Below are positions 1 through 11,300 of a stretch of 64,000 nt of DNA, piece by piece; position 1 is the stretch's first letter; each line of letters starts with the position of its first letter. Source of the stretch: Guyanagaster necrorhizus (Eukaryota; Basidiomycota; Agaricomycetes; Agaricales; Physalacriaceae); the NCBI RefSeq assembly GCF_019112545.1, contig NW_025064891.1, positions 213,311 to 277,310 of the forward strand, read 5' to 3'. The position numbers were made by a program, and so were the translations under genes. The notes under the pieces were generated by a model. The model saw only the letters and a program-made list of their open reading frames with translations, searched no databases and was not told the origin of the DNA.

Positions 1-97
1 CGGATTAAAATCGGGCCGTGAATCGGATCCGGGAACAAATATCAGGCCTCCTCGTCCAGGAACTCTGTCAGTGTCATCCTATCCTTCGTCTCGCACC

Positions 98-1652
98 ATG
101 ATTCCTATTGCTCCTGCACCACCGGCTCCCTCTGTATCGTCCTTTATCAACCCTTCGCAAATCGATGTCAACGACGACAAGTCCAGACGGACGACGAAGC
201 GAAAGCGTACTGACACCCCCGACGAGTCGGGCACCGATGCGCCAGCTCGCAACACTCCACGACATGGTCCCAAGAAGAAAAAGGCCAACAGGGCATGTTT
301 TCATTGCCAAAAAGCTCACTTGACCTGCGATGATAGTACGCTCCTTTCACTGCTTCGTTTTTTTGGTCCGTTCACTCACTCATCTGCAGCACGTCCATGT
401 CAGCGCTGTACGAAACGTGGTATCGCGAACAGCTGCACAGAGGGTCACCGCAAAAAGGCCAAATACTTACTTGACGACGAGGAACTGATTGAGCTACGAA
501 GAAGTAAGGGTCCTGTGACGGACAAAACAGTGGATGCACCACCAGTCGAGGAGATTGCAGAACCCGTGTTTGCACCATCCTTCGACGCCAATTTCCCGTT
601 CGGCTCAGAGGCGGCCAACCTCGAGTATTCAATTTTGTCCGCGATACTTGGCAACCCGTCTCCGACGGACTCGGCAAACACCCCACCGCCCGACTTCTGG
701 CCGTCAGTGCCGTATAACCCGCCCTTTGTAACATACCCGTATCAGTCTGCCGATGAGACGGCACCTCCCCCGCCCCCCCCATCCGCCCCAGACCCCGGGT
801 CTGAGCCACCTTCGGCACAAGAGCCGCCGGCTCTCCATCCGCTCGCACCCCGCTATCCTCTCGACTCCCGTCCCCGCTCACCCCCTCTCTTTCTCACTGA
901 CGCCCTTGACCCGCCCACATCCAACTTGCAGACTATTAATGACCGCATTACCAAGCCTTACGATTATACCGAAGGTTATCATTTTTTGATGAAACACTTG
1001 CCCACCCGCTTCGAGAAGAACGATATACTCCGCATCGTCCGTGCCCTCGCTATCTTCCGCCCGTCCCTTATCGCCCTGCAGATGCCTCTGTCTCTCGACG
1101 ACGAGGTCTTTGTGGAAAAATGTTTCCAGAGATCACTATTCGTGAGGCTTGAATTTCTTTCTCACCCCAATTTATACTGACTCCCTTCCAGGAACTTGAC
1201 AAACTTATGTCCTTTTCTGGAACACCAACCGTTGTTTGGCGACGTACCGGTGAAATTTGTCTTGTCGCACCGGAATTCTGCATGCTCACCGAATGGGCTA
1301 TGGAGGATCTCGTCGGCCCTGGCAAAAGAAAATACATTTACGAGGTGACGCCGTCAAATTTCATTTTTCTCCCCTCTGCCCCCTAACCTCGCTCAGCTCT
1401 TCGAGAACCAATCTGTCGTCGAATATTGGGAAAATTTTGCTTCCCACGCCTTTGAAAACACGACACAGTCAGTTTATTCTCATTGTGTTCTGCTAAAACC
1501 CTCCGGTGCCCCTGTCCCCTCCACTTTCTGTTTTAGCATTCGGAGAGATCTCTTCGACCTACCAAGCGTCGTAATTGGCAAGTTATCTCGTGCATTTTCG
1601 ATATCGTAAACCTAATAGTCGTTATTTAGGACAATGGCTTCCTCTTCTCTGA
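98..1652 (+). CDS. ERT1: ERT1/AcuK-like Zn2Cys6 transcription activator of gluconeogenesis
   Basis: Exons 98-335, 390-1141, 1192-1344, 1397-1577, 1630-1652 give 448 aa. The N-terminal half carries a Zn2Cys6 cluster with Cys at residues 67, 70, 77, 83, 86 and 95 (CFHC...CDD / RPCQRC...C), preceded by a lysine-rich stretch. A Pro-rich linker follows, then the C-terminal PAS-like part with [14 protein letters not shown] and the terminal VIGQWLPLL typical of the ERT1/AcuK family, nuclear regulators of gluconeogenic and non-fermentable carbon genes. The intron after residue 79 splits the zinc cluster. The last intron (1578-1629) has a GC donor; only this choice restores the family C terminus and a stop. 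The frame stays open to the left window edge without another ATG, so translation may start further upstream in an exon I cannot see. Family call is strong; the exact orthologue is inferred. Confidence 0.88.
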
Positions 1653-1807
1653 TGTATCTTTATCCTTTTTTTTCCGGCGTGTTCTTTTTTCATTGTTCCT
1701 ATACCTGTACCTCATTACGCATCGCATACACCAAAATGGCATCAGTATTTAAATCGCACATAGATAGAAACCAGCTTGACACAACCTGCATTCTGATTCG
1801 GAGACTG

Positions 1808-2520
1808 CTACACTGTGTCCTGTACTGCAGCGTACTCGCTCTCTACACCCGGCTCAACAAAACTGGCATGCCCAAGAATCAATACTCCGGAAGCTCCAAC
1901 CAACCAGAAGAAGGTCATTACTGGCGACGCGAGCCAAAGGAGCGGCAGGCCTATAACGAACAGACCTGTATACAAGTGCTTTTGGGTCACAGTATGCTCG
2001 CCAAATTGCACAGGTTCAGGAGCTATTGGAATACTTTAGTGAAACTAAATAAGAACAAGAGGTATTTATGCCGCACCCCACTTGTTGATTACCGCAAAGC
2101 CTCCAACGAGGAAACCCAGCGCAATAAGTAGAAGAGGGTTACTAATGAGTGCATACACCGCCAGAACTGCAATGATTAATCCGTAGTTTCCTGTTATGTA
2201 CAACAATGAGCTTTTTCATTCTGGTGTTCCAATCTGCACAGACCTGAGAAGTACCGGGTATTGTATGACACTCTCTACTCATGAGGACGTTGAGCGAGAA
2301 GGCTATCAATGAGTAGCAAAAAGGACATACAGATGTGGCCTGGTTCAAGTCCGCGGGCCTAGATATACGATGATAGTCAAAAAACTCGCTCGGTGGGCGA
2401 ATTGCTGAAAGGCGGGTTTCCTGATTCAGGCAAAATATATCTAGTGTAACGGGGTAAAACAGAAAAGCAACATACGCGAAAAGATTTAACAGCGTCGGTG
2501 ACTCGCAACACTGCGTCCAT
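1808..2520 (-). CDS. PRA1 family protein (prenylated Rab acceptor 1)
   Basis: Five exons (2520-2476, 2420-2331, 2274-2244, 2190-2077, 2022-1808) give 164 aa. The start MDAVLRVTDAVKSFRETRLS and the segment RPPSEFFDYHRISRPADLNQ are the cytosolic N-terminal half of PRA1/YIP3 proteins. Two long hydrophobic hairpins follow (about residues 63-95 and 105-140, with GLFVIGLPLLW and FWLVGASGVLILGHA), then a short cytosolic tail. PRA1 proteins sit in Golgi/ER membranes and recycle prenylated Rab GTPases. All four introns are short GT-AG introns that keep the conserved order without a gap. The gene diverges from the small gene at 2748 over about 230 bp. Confidence 0.9.
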
Positions 2521-2747
2521 GATGAATGGATATCGATGGAACGGAAGAAAAGGCAGCTGCACGAAGGAAGTAGATGGTGGCGAAAAGTGAAAGTGTACGT
2601 GTAGCACAGCCTCAATATTATACGGCCTGCAACATTCATCATCACTGCGCCTAGGCACGTTCAGGCCCCTCTCTAGGTTTCCTTACTCTTACTACTGCAC
2701 AGAATAGCGCCAACGCTATGATTCGGCGCCCACCTACTCTCATTCGT

Positions 2748-3064
2748 ATGTCTGACCTCGATGTGCAAGACGTTCGCGACGTGGTCGCCCTACAGAAACA
2801 AGACTCTGATACTAGAAACGCCTTTGTCAGTAAAATTGCGCAGACATATCAGGGCCCTCCTCCCGGTCCTGAGCGTGGCAAGGAGCTTTTGGAGCATTTT
2901 CAGGCTGCTTCCGCATGGCAGGCTGCCAAAGAGGATAGGGAGAGACGACTAGGATTGGTAAACGGTGCGCATCTTTGTGTTGTATGCGGTGAACAGACAG
3001 TTAGAACATGCACGACAGACAACGAGGCCAGTACATCTCGGAATTAAGTGCTCTGCAACATTGA
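2748..3064 (+). CDS. small hypothetical protein, 3' structure uncertain
   Basis: I do not recognise this gene. An ATG at 2748 (another in frame at 2718) opens a charged reading frame with YQGPPPGPERGKELLEHF and AAKEDRERRLGL. An intron 2958-3004 (GTAAAC ... GTTAG) joins it in phase to MHDRQRGQYISELSALQH and a TGA at 3062-3064, giving 89 aa with no signal peptide or membrane segment. Directly downstream another frame reads on as protein-like sequence (IERLSTEEREHTLSARIA ... stop 3162-3164). That could be reached by a further intron 3048-3102 with donor GTGCTC, or it may mark a one-base frameshift. Expression evidence would decide which end is real. Confidence 0.5.
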
Positions 3065-3164
3065 GCGCTTGAGCACGGAAGAACGGGAGCACACTCTGTC
3101 AGCCAGAATAGCCACTATGTATCCCTCTGATTCTATATCTTATGGAGACCTTGCTGGATTTTAG

Positions 3165-3707
3165 ATATTCCTGAGCAAAACCAGCTAAATGTTCTTCAAA
3201 ATCTCAGGTTCCTTTTTATTTGTAGTCCAACTAGACCACCAACATACAATGCAATAAGAACGACGGGAATTCGTCGAGAGAAGAGCAGGTGCTCCTTCAG
3301 AGACGAAACAAAATCAACCGTCGATGAGGCTTCTGAGTCGGCAGCTCAAGACGACACCTTCAGCCTCGAGGTGTTGCAGCATGAGCAGTGTCTGCCCTTT
3401 CATTCAGTCAGCCAAACGACGCGACGAATTATGACAGCCGGTAAAGTACTATTTCTGCATCAATGAAGCCCCAACAGCCAATGAGGACAGTCGCCATTTG
3501 CCTTCAGTGACAGCTTGCTACTAGTACATCGTCTACGGCCGAACCAAGGAGGGTCGGACCATCACGCAGAATTTGCTGTGATCCGAAACGGTCAATTTTT
3601 ATCGTAAACAATCTTTTCGCGTAAAGTCTGTATATCTGAGCAATACTCAAATCCCTCTACACATCCAAGTTCGTAAACTTGTCTCGAAAACCTACAGCGG
3701 TGGAAGG
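3165..3707. other. intergenic, 3' of PEX5
   Basis: No complete gene is visible. On the minus strand 3344-3196 reads, after a possible acceptor, as a 49-codon exon ending in a hydrophobic helix (IPVVLIALYVGGLVGLQI) and a basic tail before a stop. I found no convincing upstream exon, so it is noted as a finding only. The rest is AT-rich sequence likely to hold the 3' UTR and poly(A) signals of PEX5. Confidence 0.4.
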
Positions 3708-6223
3708 TCAAAAAGATTTTACATCGCAAACGAAGTTAGACAAGCCTTGGAGATCTTTCTGGTCACATAACACTGCCAGATCCAACCTCTGAATATGCAG
3801 ACATGCAGTCTTTAGACTGTCCCATAGTGCACGACTCATTATGCCTCGTTTGTCATTCAGCTTTTCGCTATCCGGGGCCGAGTCTGCATCCTGGAGCGCC
3901 AGTGCGTCCAATATGTGTTGTGCTGCCTCCTCGTATCGCTGTAACGTGAATGGTTGACAACACGGACACTCAGCTAGACCGATTGACTCACCCTCAAACT
4001 GATGCACGAAATCCCTAAATTAAATCTGTACAAAACAAAAAGGAAATCAGCTAAAAAGAGTTCACCATGTTCACGGGGAACGCAACCTTGCTCGAATATA
4101 AGTAGGGTTCATTTCAAGGGCCCGGTAGTAATACTGCAGTGCATCTTCAGCGTGACCACTGTTAGCCATGGTTGCTCCGACACGATTATACAGAAGCCAG
4201 TCCTGCATTTATAAAAGTCAAAGAATGGACCAAGTGCGAAAGGAGCAATTTACATCTGGTCTGACCGCAAGCGCCGTACGAAAGCAATCCTGTGCTTTGG
4301 TATAGTCCTACATGATCATTCAACGGCTGATCTTCATTGGGAGGATAAGCGTTACCTCACTGCTATTGAATAGCACAGCGAGAGCAATTTGCACGTCGGC
4401 GTCTATCCCTCCAGCATCGTGGTCAAGACGTGCCATGCCCATCAGGCACCCCACCAAAGCCTGACATCTTTCAGGTGTCCACTCATCTACCTGGCGAGGA
4501 AGTTCTTTCCATAAGGATGCATACCTAGGATTGGGATTTCTTTGCACCCATTCCCACACTGCGCTATAGGTCCCGCCACGATTCCCATCATTTGTCTGCG
4601 AAATAGCAAGAGCTAACCAACTTTCGATGTGTCCCGGATCCAGTTCAACTGCCCTGCCGAGGGCCTGCAAAGCCTTTTGTTCTCTCTCGTTCTCTTGCTG
4701 TTTCACACCGAGCTCGTACCAGGCCTTAGCATTCGTGATATCTCTCTGTACGGCCGCTTCGAGTTCCAGCACGCTCTGCATCGATGAATAAGCCTTTGGG
4801 GTCTTTGCAACAGAAGGATAACTTACCTCAAAGACGGACAGACGCTCATCAGAATGCATTCTGTGGTTCCTCGTTCTTGTCGAGTCCCCAACAAGATATG
4901 GATTGTTTTCCTGAAATTGATAGTTATTCAACGGCCTGATTGCTGATGCTTCGGCCTCAAGGCGATCCCAGTCATTCTGCAAGCGATCCCAAGTCGGGTT
5001 GGCGGCAACTTGGTTGGGTCTCGTTGCTTGGACGTTGCTCCAGAACTGAGAATATTCCGCATTTTCTTGCTTGAAATAGGCGTCATTGATATCCAGCTGA
5101 TCAATAGCATTCAGATTTTCCCTGGTGCGAGAAGCGGAGGCAATTTGACCCATTGGTAGCTGTTCAACGGCCTTGCCCTTTCCTTTCAAACTGGCAGACG
5201 GCGTAGAATAGGTCGTCGGAGCATAACTTCCATCGTTCTCTACCATCTGATTCCCATCGACAACAATGGTTCGATCCCTCAATTGTCTCATCAACCCCAT
5301 GAACTGACTATTCTGAAACTTGGGATTATGTTCACCCTGGACAGTTTCCAAGAGCATCCCAGCCGTTCGCGCCAACTCATCTTGTTCTCCCTGTAGTTGA
5401 CGAAACTGATCTTCTTGTACATGTAGTTGCTCCTGCGACTCGAATTCTTTCTCCCAAGACAGCTCTAGATCGTTCGAATAACAGGATTCAACAATCGCGG
5501 CATCCGTCAATGGAGGTGACTCACGAGTATCGTGCATAGCCGATTGCGGGTTCGAAATATTCATCGACAACTGAGGGAGAAAAGCGGGTCTTTGAGCTGG
5601 GCCGTGTGCAGCCGCACTGTTCCATGGTAGTGAATCTATATATGAATCAATAAAAACAAATGAAAGATGAAAGGAATAATACAGTGTAAATGGGGTGTCG
5701 ACGATCTTTGAGAGCTCGGGCTGATTGCTGCAACTTGTTCGTGTGACGCTGAACTCGCGGTGGGTTGCTGGAGCATAAAATCAGCGGCCCATCCAGACAA
5801 CACACTTGGCTGTTGGTGATTATCTTTCTGTGCGTGTATCGCTGGAAGGGAAGAACCGACAGCGGAAAAATCGAATGCACGACTCGTGGTGAGCGGTAGA
5901 GGCGGACTCGCGGAGAAGAAACGGGCAGCATCTTGATCGACAATTGGAGCTGCTTGCTGAGTGCGAAATGTCTGTACAGCATTTCGACTTTGTGAATATG
6001 AGAGAAGGCGTAGAGGATACAAGACTTACTTGTCTTGAAGGCCCAGCACGTCCTATACCGAACTGATCCTGATAATACACAACTTTAGATGGATGACAAG
6101 GCCGAAATAAAAGGTTATCCTTACCTGCTGTACGCCTCGGTCCTGATCAAACCGTTTCGAAAGACCCTGCAGTGGGTTCACTGGTCCGCATTCTGCCTCG
6201 CCGACAAGTAACGGTAGGGCCAT
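3708..6223 (-). CDS. PEX5: PEX5, peroxisomal PTS1 import receptor
   Basis: Nine exons (6223-6125, 6068-6030, 5971-5683, 5635-4827, 4775-4356, 4307-4254, 4202-4087, 4025-3992, 3938-3708) give 696 aa, normal for fungal PEX5. The cytosolic receptor binds C-terminal SKL-type signals through TPRs and docks at PEX13/PEX14. Visible marks are MALPLLVGEAECGP at the N terminus, with the conserved Cys12 used for monoubiquitination and recycling; WxxxF-type docking motifs such as WAADF (W107) and WEKEF (W203); and a C-terminal TPR array (about residues 412-696) with AWYELGVKQQENE, ALGRAVELDPGHIESWLALA, DWLLYNRVGATMANSG and RFNLGISCISLRRYEEAAQH. Every intron is GT-AG and in phase. Transcription is tandem with the C2H2 gene upstream, 113 bp apart. 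Confidence 0.96.
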
Positions 6224-6336
6224 GTCTGGCTTAATGGATGGTGGTGGCACGGCTCCAAATCTTTATAACGGTTGCCGATTGCGGCATGCAAAAGACATAA
6301 TGATTAAAATTGATATTACAATTTACAACCCTAACC

Positions 6337-7454
6337 CTAAGCTACCATTGCTCCTTCATTGCTGGCCCGTTTGGCATCATGTATTCGTCTACATTCTGCG
6401 CCGCCATCGGAGCGTACTGTTTGAATCAGTCAGTCAATACATACTGCTTATAATTATGCTTACAGTGTCTCTGCGAGATCATGGTCAGACAAGAAATCAA
6501 CAATGAGATAGAGCCATACATTCAACGCGTCCAACCTGCTGAAAGTCTTCTTACAACCTTGACAAACATTCGCTTGTGCCTTGGCAGTATGGAGTGCCTG
6601 ATGACGTCTAGTGACAGCGATGAGAAGCCTTGACAAAATACTGCGAGTATCAGGGACGTACTTGCAGTCATGTTGGCGGGCAAAACCCTTCTGGCAGCCG
6701 GGCCATTGGCATACATATGGCCTCTCTTCGGTATGAGACCTTAGATGGCCTATAAATGGTGTAAGGTTAAATGATCAAACGCGAACTGGTACGATTCACC
6801 TCTGAGGTTGAAGCGACGAGTGAAAGTACTACCACAACCCGGTACCGGACATTGAAAATGGGCCTCGTTTCTGCGTCTGTTCGCACTGGCAAGCTGAGTA
6901 GCGGAAGTTGTGACCTGCTGCTTCTCAACTTGAAGAATAGGTGGAAGGCGGGGCACGCCGCTGGCAGATGGATAATGATTGGCACCGACGCCACCCTGGC
7001 TTGGGCTTGCTTCAGGGCTCTGCGAGGAGCGACCCGGACGGGACGACGGCATCTCTGAATCCTTGTCAGGCTGTTCGGGGGAATGAGCGTCCTCAGACGG
7101 AGCGACAGACATGTTGGCAGTGTCTTGAGGCACGGTAGTTGTTGACTGAACGGTAAAGGCGACAGAGTTGGGAGCTGCGATGTAGGTGTAGGTGCGGGGA
7201 CCATCCGGTTCAGTGGCAGGGCCATCTGTGGGAATGAGAGCGCCATCGCCTTGGCCATACATATTCTGAACAGGATACTGCTGTCTGCTGATAGCATCGA
7301 GTGCGATGGCTGCTGCGTGTTGTTGAAGATGATGTTTCTGAATTCGTGGGGGATGCGAAGACTCGGAGACGCCGCTGGCTGCTGGCGTCGTCATTGGTAA
7401 GGACCAAGCCGGTATGGGTGTCCCTCGCACGCCTGATGTTGTCTCTGCGGACAT
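6337..7454 (-). CDS. C2H2 zinc-finger transcription factor
   Basis: Exons 7454-6800, 6749-6662, 6607-6520, 6470-6464 and 6416-6337 give 305 aa. The N-terminal two thirds is low-complexity (Ser, Pro, Gln) with no recognised domain. Three C-terminal zinc fingers follow: CPVPGCGSTFTRRFNLRGHLRSH, CQWPGCQKGFARQHDCKRHQALH and CQGCKKTFSRLDALNRH. The layout LDALNRHLRSDGGAEC is the standard end of a widespread fungal nuclear C2H2 family of unknown specificity. A 7-nt exon (6464-6470) supplies Arg-His of the last finger; skipping it breaks frame. I chose ATG 7454 (MSAETTSG); an in-frame ATG at 7664 would add 70 residues that do not look like protein-coding sequence. Confidence 0.88.
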
Positions 7455-7920
7455 GCCTGCTATCAAATTCAAGGCCCGAAACAATCCCGAAAGACTGCTG
7501 ATGCTCGCTGATGTTCCTGTGCAGCCTCTGTTTACAGCTAAGGTGCCCTGTTCACGAAGTAAGTTGACCGTTTCATGCACAAAATACAGACCGACCGATG
7601 TTGGAAAGGACAGTATCGTGTTGGCAAAGAGAAAGGAAGAAGCCCCTTTGCCGATCTGCTGCACAGCCCATGCACAGCAATGCGTCTAAATTTGGCATCT
7701 CCAATCATCCCTCCATGCTGTGCAATTGCCATAAGTGCTGTGCTGCTAAAGGTGAGATTCTACTGGTAGATACAGTTCTACTAGCCGACAGCTGTACGTA
7801 GAATAGCAGAATATTTGAAACGATGAAGGTATTTGGGAACTTGAAAGAATTATATTCTGTACTCCGGAGACCGACGTTTCATGACAGCTAACTAATGAGT
7901 AAGACAAATAAATTCTGACA
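7455..7920. other. intergenic between C2H2 factor and hydrolase
   Basis: This holds the 5' region of the C2H2 gene and the 3' region of the hydrolase gene, both on the minus strand. The C2H2 frame stays open to 7664, so part may be 5' UTR or an alternative N terminus. No other coding exon, repeat or RNA gene is visible. Confidence 0.5.
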
Positions 7921-10900
7921 TCATCTCGAACTAAAATGTGAATCCAATAGGCGCCGGCGACGCATCAACTCGGTCTCACTAATCGTTTGACCCGTTTGTC
8001 TCGGTCCGTTCGATTTCTGCACGTCTTGATTCGCAGGCGATTGATAGCCGTCAACGAGCCCCAGCATTACCATGCAGTCACGGTCGGGGTCAAGGAGCGT
8101 TTCCCCCTCAGAGGAGATATCTGCTTCCGGCGGTGAAGTCCCTCCATTCCCGTTGGACTGGGTTTCATCTACTAGTTTCTTGTCGCGTGGAAGGCTTGTA
8201 GGCGATAGACGTCCCTGGTATTTCTTCGGCACGAATGTGATGCCCGTATCATCAGTCTCTGTTTCCGAAGTAAAGGGACTAGTTGGCCTTTGGTCAGGAC
8301 AGTCAGCATACGCTGAAGAGTGCGATGTATGGTGGATCGGCGTCGTATTGTCAGTGCTGAATCGCCCAAACGCTTGATCGATCCATTCAGCAAGATCTTC
8401 AATGACCTAAGAAGTTTTTAGTAGTATGGACAATATCACAAACGAAAACTCACAGCGATGGCTTCAGGCATGATTAGAGGCATCTGAAGATAACCATGGG
8501 ACCACTCTGAGAAGATCACTATCTGAGCCCAATCATCCTCAGTTTCCCGCCCAAGTTGGTCCCTTTCCTTTCTCATCGAAAGCTTACGACTGCCATCCAG
8601 TGGCACGTCTGCAACGCTCATCCGGAGGGACTCTCCAACTTTAGGGCTCTTACCGGAAAGCCCCATGTCAAGTTCGATTTTACGCGCTCGTTTGGCTTCT
8701 CTGATGCGGCCCGCGAAGACAACAGTGTCGTCCACAAACGGGTCCTTTTCCCCGCATTGCATTAGTAAGGGAGGAAATTGGGCGAGAAGGTGACTCGGTG
8801 CAAGTACCGGGGATATTCGATAGTCGGTCGCGAAATCCGGGTTGTGATTCGGACCAATGTATAGAATAGCCATTGCACGCATCTGATGATATGAAGTTAG
8901 TGTGGGAGGATGACAATTATGTTCAAGCTTACCATTGTAGGAGAGATGATCCTGTCGGTAAAGTAACTTGTCCTGCTTGCCATTGTCAGACGAGTACCTG
9001 TGGGTAGTTTCGGCTCTTGTGAGAGGTGTGATACTTTATGATCTGCAGCAGAAACAGCGGCGGATAGATCCTCCTGTCGTTCGGTATGTAACGCGGTAGC
9101 ACTCGGTGCTGTTGGAGGGACAGTAGGAGAGTTGCACTTTACATTATTCGGAGATCGCCTCTTATCCACTCTGCACAAAAAATCGTCTTCTTCTTCGCTT
9201 GAGGACCGGTTCTCGTCAGCAAAGGATGTTCGGGCCCGTAAGAACGATTTTCGTCCCATTGACACGCGGGTGGAGTTTGGTGAGTGGGATTTCTCCTTTA
9301 ACCGAGGCCCAGCTTCATCGTTACCACCGGCAAAACCAGACATGTAAGTATCTTTCCAGCTGCTTCTCCGCTTAAGACGTTTTGGACAGGGAACGCCAGG
9401 TCTATTATCTCCGACTACACTGAGGGGATTCTATGGAGCAATCAGATGCATGAAATACACATCATAATAAACCGACATACGATATTCTGTTTCAAGCCAT
9501 TGTATTCTTCAGACAAGTTCTGTAATCCGGGAAGATCCCCAGACGGCTCTTCGGATCGCAGAATGCGCAAATTATCTGGGGTCATCCAAGAAGTAAAATT
9601 GAAATCAAGCGCGGCATAGCTAAGGGCCATTGCGTGTGGCTTTGGAAGCGTCAGAAGGTTCCACGGCTGTTCGAGAATCTTTAAAACGACGTTGACCGCA
9701 ATACAAGCCCCACTTAGGAACACAAGTGAGTGGTAATACGAACTCGGAAATAGTATGTGCTTACGCAGAATCCCCGGTGACTATGATTTTCAAGTTGTGG
9801 CCTGACATGCCGATGATTCTACCACCTAAGCAGGTGTTGTTTTATGTAGAATTCATGACAGCGACTGCAACTTACCAGAATCAACAAGCAGCCTGTAAAG
9901 GTCGAATGCCTCGTCTATGGCGAAGGGGTAAGGATCTAGAAGAGGAGAAAGTCAGTATGTATGATGATCGTGATCGTTAAATTCAACAGCACATTCTGGC
10001 GCCTTTCCATAGTCTAGGGACAGAACAGGTTTTCCTGTTGATCTGGCCCACATTCGTAGACGGTCTTCGTGATGTTCGGGATTCATGGCTATGAACCCTC
10101 CCCCAGGGATGTCCAGAATCAAGTCAGATGACTGGCTTAGACTTGCATCCGTGGAGGCAAAGAAAAGATACACAGTGATGGGTCGCTGACAAGGAGACAC
10201 TTTAGGTCTCGCTAACAAAATCTTCCGGCGGATAGTGACGGGAGGCAAAGGCGAGAACGATCGTATCTAAGGATGTAAAGGATAAATCTGTGATTTTGGC
10301 ATGTAAGAGGATGGTTTACCCATGGATTGGTGGTCTTTTCCCAGGTAGCCCGTAGCATCTCGACAGTGGGCACAGCTCGGAATCGTCGTAGCTGATGGAA
10401 AATGTGTTATAACGGTTTCGATACATTACTTGAATAGCCTACCTTCTCGTCCGCCTCATTAGGATATAACATATAGTAACCCGAGAATAATACAGAACAA
10501 AGATCCCGCAACCACTTGGGTCGTATTGACATGGCTGTTGCAAATCCTGCATCCAAACCAGTGATGATCCATGTTGCACGATAATACGACGGAGAATACT
10601 GCTGCAGTGTCAATCAAAGTAGCAAGGGAAATATTATAGGACGGACAAGGTTAGCTAGAGGCTCTGGCGCTATTGGAAAACATGTATCAGGAAAGAGTCA
10701 ATATGACAAACGCCGAACTCCTCACATTGAAGTCCAAGTATCTTGTCAAAATTCCGTACGGCGTATATGGCTGTTAACGTACTGACAATAAGTTGCCAGG
10801 GAGTGAAACGTCCTGCACGATATTAGACCTCCCATAACGCTCGGAGGATGGAAGTGACAGTACGGAGATATCTGTTCAGACGGCTGAGCCAAAGGATCGG

Positions 10901-11068
10901 AGGCGGACCCGAGTTTCCCTGAAGAATGCGCCATAGCCAAAATAAGACGACGAGGAAGACCTGGGCCAGGGTCGCGGTGACTTCATTTCAAAGTAGTACG
11001 AAGAAATATTTGCTTACCTGCATTCTCTTCCAGGAGGGATTAGGGCGCCCTACAAAATGGTCAATCAT
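7921..11068 (-). CDS. HSL-type alpha/beta hydrolase (lipase/esterase), membrane-anchored
   Basis: Thirteen exons (11068-11018, 10960-10864, 10812-10726, 10669-10647, 10601-10443, 10391-10320, 10266-9993, 9935-9876, 9825-9765, 9712-9481, 9430-8933, 8882-8454, 8406-7921) give 842 aa. After a short N terminus there is one hydrophobic helix (VFLVVLFWLW), then a hormone-sensitive-lipase-like fold: oxyanion motif DIPGGGF (PGGGF instead of the usual HGGGF), DYGKAPEYPYPFA, nucleophile elbow GDSAG, Asp in CGEKDPFVDD and His in EWSHGYLQM. The long insert of about 170 residues between GDSAG and the Asp region is Ser-rich and charged, as is the C-terminal tail. It probably cleaves ester or acyl bonds at a membrane; the substrate is not readable from sequence. 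It shares a 232-bp divergent promoter with the taspase gene. The 23-nt exon and a CAGCAG acceptor are splice oddities. Confidence 0.87.
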
Positions 11069-11300
11069 GCTACGACAGAGCCAGGATTAGGGTCTACTGG
11101 CTTGGGAGAGGCAAGCAGCAGTGGCATGGAGTCGCAGAATATAATCGCGGTACACTTGCATGTGATTTCTCACGGCAAGAACGTCCGATTTCAATAGAGC
11201 CAAACATGATCGGAGGGTCCGGAGTCCAGACTCTCGTCTGCCCCTCACCTGAGCTGTATTAGCAGAGGTGGCCAATTCATACAGTCTTACAGTCTCACCC

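Noticed and set aside
372..881. 169-codon minus-strand frame antisense to ERT1
   Set aside because: Shadow of the coding strand; no motif, no start context.
6331..6340. CTAACCCTAA resembling a telomere repeat
   Set aside because: Only about one and a half units and it overlaps the stop region of the C2H2 gene; expected by chance.
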